DNA of 35,375 nucleotides from Asparagopsis taxiformis (taxonomy: Eukaryota > Rhodophyta > Florideophyceae > Bonnemaisoniales > Bonnemaisoniaceae): contig JALQPE010002230.1 in the NCBI GenBank assembly GCA_030407315.1, positions 1 through 35,375 of the forward strand, in the 5' to 3' direction. The position numbers and the translations under genes were made by a program. The notes beneath the pieces are model-generated. The model did no database searches. It was not told the origin of the DNA and was given only the letters and a program-made list of their open reading frames with translations. Positions 31,707 to 35,375 of the stretch are shown in pieces. Positions within the stretch are counted from its first letter, which is position 1, and each line of letters opens with the position of its first letter.

Positions 31707-32130
31707 TTTGCTGTAATGAAACGTTTTCCTTACAGCAAAGTCATCGTTACGATGACTTTGCTGTAAGAAAAGAAAACATTACAGCAGCATGATTTCTTTA
31801 CCGGTAAAAAAATTGTGGCCGCTGTAATGAAACGTTTTCTTACAGAAAAGTCATCGTAACGATGACTTTGCTGTAAGAAAAGCAAATCATTACAGCGGCC
31901 ACAATTTTTTACCCGGTAAAATTTCTTGCTGATTTTTTACCCGGTAAAAAATTCTTCGGCCACTGCAAGGAAACGGTTCCTTACAGCAAAGTCATCGTTA
32001 CGATGACTTTGCTGTAAGAAAGCAATCATTACAGCTGCCACGATTTTTTTACCCGGTAAAAATTCTTGGCCACTGTAATGGAAACGTTTTCTTACAGCAA
32101 AGTCATCGTAACGATGACTTTGCTGTAAGC
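31707..32130. repeat. Palindrome cluster D (four 33-nt palindromes)
   Basis: Palindromes lie at 31732-31764, 31842-31874 (one mismatch), 31983-32015 and 32094-32126, starting 110, 141 and 111 bp apart. The 110-bp spacers contain one TTTACC(C)GGTAAA palindrome each and the 141-bp spacer contains two (about 31906 and 31935). A half-copy (TTTGCTGTAA...TTACAGCAAA) opens the cluster at about 31708. The right end, CTGTAAGCATACC, matches the right end of cluster B. It closes module 2. Confidence 0.9.
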
Positions 32131-32767
32131 ATACCTCCCTCCATCCTCTCAGATCCTCTCCCACTACTTTGCACCAATCCACCAACGCCCTAGAGTGTAC
32201 AATTCATATGTGATGCATCTGGTTATTCATTTTATTCTTCCCTAAAAATCATGCAGCCCTCGGTGGAAATCCGTCTCGCCTACATAGTGCATATATCTCT
32301 CCACCCTCCAGCAGTCCGGGTCCGTGCCTTACCTCCCTCATGTTCTCATCATATTCGCATACACTCCCATTGCAATAGTGCATACCAAACACCTCAGTGA
32401 CTCCCTCACTCATCTCCACAATTACTGTTCGTCGCCTCTCTTCGACCTTGAACACTCCTTCATCAGTTTTTTGCAAACCCAGGCAAACTCCATAAGCTGT
32501 ACCTTGCTCATCTCTCGCACTCTCGTTCCTCAGGATAAAGAACGCTAGAACAATAAAAACCGCGGTTCATAATTAATTCTTCCCCGCATTATCTCTGATG
32601 TGAGACGAGACGCCGGGTACAGAATCGCTTGTGAAGTTGCAACCATCCTCACATTTCCTCTGTTCAGGGCAAACAGCATGGATGATAGCTCCTGATTCTA
32701 GAGAGCCAGACCTCTGCACTGTTTTCCTTCCCCACTCTGTCTGTCGTAGTGCTTCTAGAAACTCTTC
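32131..32767. other. Region between cluster D and transposase remnant; nothing recognised
   Basis: About 640 bp. Short frames on both strands lack recognisable features. It is probably 3' flank of the minus-strand transposase. Confidence 0.5.
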
Positions 32768-35375
32768 TCACCCATTCGGCATACTTTCCACACCCGCTTG
32801 TTCCGCTTCCGTACCTTCGGTAAAGAACCGTTTGAAAACACCTACAGCACCCTCTGCCATATCACATTTTCCATTCATGTACTCCTTGACCTCGTCAATA
32901 GATATACCTCCATGCCCTCTCCACGTCACAATTTCACCATCCGCCGACAATATCTTTCCTCGACGCTGGGAGAGAAGCTGGAGAACCGGTTCCTGGAAGC
33001 AGTTTTTCACTACCTCGTCTTCCACATCTATTTCTCTCCCTAGCTCCTGTGAAAGAACGTTGACCATTTGAGAGCATTCGGACGAGGACCAATGTTGTGG
33101 CTCCATGCCGATTTCGCGCAAAACAATGGCCACTCTCGTCTGCCAGTCATCCGCAAGAACTAATTCCAGCGCTGAAAGCTGTTCGCTTTGGTGATTGGAC
33201 ATTCTCACACCTTTCTTCAGCGGCTGATGCATCCGTTCGAATATAAGCTCCTGCACGTGCTTCACAGAGCCGTAGGCAGGAAGCGTATGAACACAAAACT
33301 CGACAAGACGATGAACATTAGGCTTGTCCAAATGTGCTCCTGCTCCCTTCACTTTCCGACAATACTCATTCAACGTCTCCACGTAGTCTACGGTTCTTCC
33401 CAGAATGTATTCATTCCTGCCACCTTCTCCGTCAGCCGTCTCTACTTCATGTGGACCGTCTTTCCACCATACGGGCATGAAACTAATACACGAAACCAGC
33501 TTCTGAAACATCACTACTAGTTTGACGGCCCCATCAAATTTTTCACGATGACCTTCCCCTTTCCCATCCATCATTCGAGCTGCGTTTTCGAATGCCATAG
33601 GTGCTATCAGAAGCACACTGAATATGTCACTCATGTTCATGGAAAGCAGATTGTTGGTTCCAAATAAACGGTTCTGCCTTCCCATCCTGAACTTCTTCAG
33701 AGCGCCCAGAATTTGCAATTCAGCTACCTCTCGAATTCGTGGCTGGCAGCTGAAATACAAGCGTTCAGTACATCTTGTGCCAGTCCAGACAATAGATGGT
33801 CAGGTGCTATCACTGCGGAACGGTACGGGTCAAAAATTGCTGGGACAACTGAAACTCCGTTTTCCGTCTTCGGTACTTCTTCCTGCACTGCTTCCAAGGA
33901 AGTGCTCAGGACATGAAATGGTAAATCTTCCCCTCTTCTGCAGCCAGTCCGAGAGTGCGAACTGGGTTTTCTGTGGCATCCTTTACGTGTCGATGCATTC
34001 CGATACTTGCTCCTGGCATGCGTCGATGTTTGCCCGTTCACTACCGAAGTGTATGCATTCTTCGTGCCACCAGTACTGCTCAGGTCATATTTGCGGAAAC
34101 TGCAGATGTGGCACGGAGAGTTTGATGTGTGTCCAAGAACATCCAGGGTATGTGAAACTGCAGGATAGTCTCCAATGCTCCCCACTGGGTCTAGAAATAC
34201 CACAACATCTTCTCCCTCTGCATTTTTCGTTGGGAAACCCTCTGTGCTTCCTCGCACTATATCTTGAACGATATATCGCAATACACAATTTGTGGACACT
34301 CCCGGAGGTGGCAAACCAATCACTCGAACCGCTTGGTAGCTTCCCCTTTTCCGAGGCTAGATTGAGAGGTAACATATAGCATCACCAAAACTTCCCTTCC
34401 TGCTTGTGAATGGTTCAAAGTCATCCGTGTAAAGGAGAAATCGGTAACAAAGTAGTTTTCGACCATCCTCCCAGCTTTTCCCCAACATGTTGTCATCTTC
34501 TCGCGGAGACGCTGGGTGCCATTGCGACCTGTGGTCTCCGAAACCATCCGAGAACACCCCTGAAACACGAATTTCTTCATAGTTGGGGCTTCCTAGTCTA
34601 TCGGGCGGTTTTCTGCTGCTTCAGCAAAGCTCGCGCCCGGTGAAAAGCAAAGTAACATGGTGGATGCTTCTCCGACTGCTCTTTCAAATACCTGTTCACC
34701 ATACGACGTGTGGAACAATATCACCCTCTCCATTCCAATTGGTAATAGAACGGTTATCACGTCCCAGCTCGTGTTCTTTTCCCTTGGCTCCTGCTCCGAT
34801 TACACATTGCGATATCGCTCCGCAGAGCATGCTGCCTCTCTCCATTCCAATAGTGATGTGACATTCGCGGCTGCAGATATTTTTCGACATGCACATCATG
34901 CTCACCGTCGTGTCGAGCCTCATAGGTAACTATGGTCCTAGCATGAAGTTCCCACAACGACGTAACCGCCACTCTTCTCCTCTTCGGTTTCCCACCATCT
35001 CTGTCATTCTTCCTGAACCCTTTTGCTCTTTCGATGACGGCAAACCTGACGAGCTCCTGGATGACATCGGATTCGAATTGCTGTTCCATCAGGTACATAA
35101 ATGTGCTTCAAACCCCTTTTTCCCATCGCTGTCAATGGGAACAACTGCTGTGCGAACGAATGGGTCGCTCAAAACACCCCTCCTGCACTTTGCAATGAAC
35201 GAATCTTCAATGCTGCACTCTGCGGTTGATTTTTCTCCTTCCGAGCTTCGATTTGTTCGCATCAATGCGGATGCTTCAGATTGGTCGGGTCTGGACATCT
35301 TTCAGAGCCCATGTGCTTTGAGTACAATACGAACTTTCGCCATTCCTCCACAATTGTCTCTGTCATCTGTTTGTT
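32768..35375 (-). pseudogene. Broken TNP2-like DNA transposase (CACTA/Plavaka-type appearance)
   Basis: Successive minus-strand segments in different frames make one transposase-like protein. In order: an unrecognised N-terminal part (35375-34600); YRFLLYTDDFEPFTSRKGSF (about 34430); GCYMLPLNLASEKGK (34375); GLPPPGVSTNCVLRYIVQDI (34320). Next come FLDPVGSIGDYPAVSHTLDV then LGHTSNSPCHICSF (about 34190-34090), DPYRSAVIAPDHLLSGLAQD (about 33830), and a 330-codon C-terminal frame (33760-32768). The C-terminal frame includes HLDKPNVHRLVEFCVHTLPA and FERMHQPLKKG. The 'TDGF-like ... GD-x-P ... C-x2-C' order is that of TNP2-type transposases. The exact superfamily is uncertain. At least three frame changes occur. 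The 5' end may lie beyond the window. Confidence 0.7.

Noticed and set aside
22101..32126. Rho-independent terminators
   Set aside because: The hairpins lack the T-tract context, occur in multi-copy clusters away from gene ends, and the genome looks eukaryotic.
26478..32130. CRISPR-like array of repeats
   Set aside because: The repeats are long perfect palindromes with related, non-unique spacers that themselves contain palindromes, and there are no cas genes. The setting is eukaryotic.
1..35375. Bacterial or phage origin of the whole window, suggested by ParB-methylase proteins
   Set aside because: SET, PHD-like and BAH/Tudor-like segments, DUF7869 and TNP2-type transposases, large spacing between genes and lack of operons point to a eukaryotic nuclear genome. 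Only the ParB-methylase module may have come from bacteria or phage.
1..35375. tRNA or rRNA genes
   Set aside because: I saw no stretch with convincing tRNA box A/B order or rRNA-like conserved blocks. A tRNAscan-SE or Infernal run would be needed to exclude them.

Overview
This window looks like nuclear DNA of an intron-poor eukaryote and is almost entirely mobile-element territory. The eukaryotic signs are SET and PHD-like domains, BAH/Tudor-like segments, basic nuclear-targeting stretches, a DUF7869-type DDE transposase and a TNP2-like transposase remnant. There are no bacterial-style operons. The largest open frames (up to 797 codons) are uninterrupted, so introns are rare or absent. A red alga or similar protist would fit, but the sequence alone does not fix the taxon.

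Layout. (1) 1-6155 holds a large inverted repeat (arms 1-2626 and 3526-6155, continuing off the left edge) around a spacer rich in small ACAGTA...TACTGT palindromes. The right arm has two intact convergent genes of unknown function (508 and 453 aa). The left arm has decayed mirror copies. (2) 7150-21791 is one gene, ParB-like domain + beta-class amino-methyltransferase + SET domain, cut in two by an 11,172-bp transposon at 9245-20416. That transposon has 2.32-kb terminal inverted repeats and a CATG target duplication. It carries its own divergent pair: a ParB-methyltransferase with a PHD-like finger, and a DUF7869-type DDE transposase. (3) 22.1-32.1 kb holds two similar modules of about 4.7-4.8 kb. 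Each contains a minus-strand gene with a ParB-like domain, a disordered basic linker and a putative Fe(II)/2-oxoglutarate dioxygenase. Each is bracketed by clusters of a striking 33-nt palindrome (ten copies in all). (4) 32.7 kb to the right end is a broken minus-strand TNP2-like transposase.

The unifying theme is one N-terminal ParB-like module (DG-x-HR motif, preceded by a conserved '[V/I]-x-P-x-x-V ... R-x-[V/I] ... L' region) present four times. Twice it is joined to a predicted DNA amino-methyltransferase 'writer' and twice to a predicted dioxygenase, a possible 'eraser'. My inference is that this is a family of element-borne chromatin or DNA-modification proteins in which ParB-like domains direct different modifying enzymes to DNA. 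The palindromic clusters beside two of these genes are candidate binding or element-end sites.

Caution: many genes are split by one-base frame changes. The four net length differences between the arms of the first inverted repeat are all single-base losses in homopolymers. Some of the apparent pseudogenes may therefore reflect consensus errors rather than decay.
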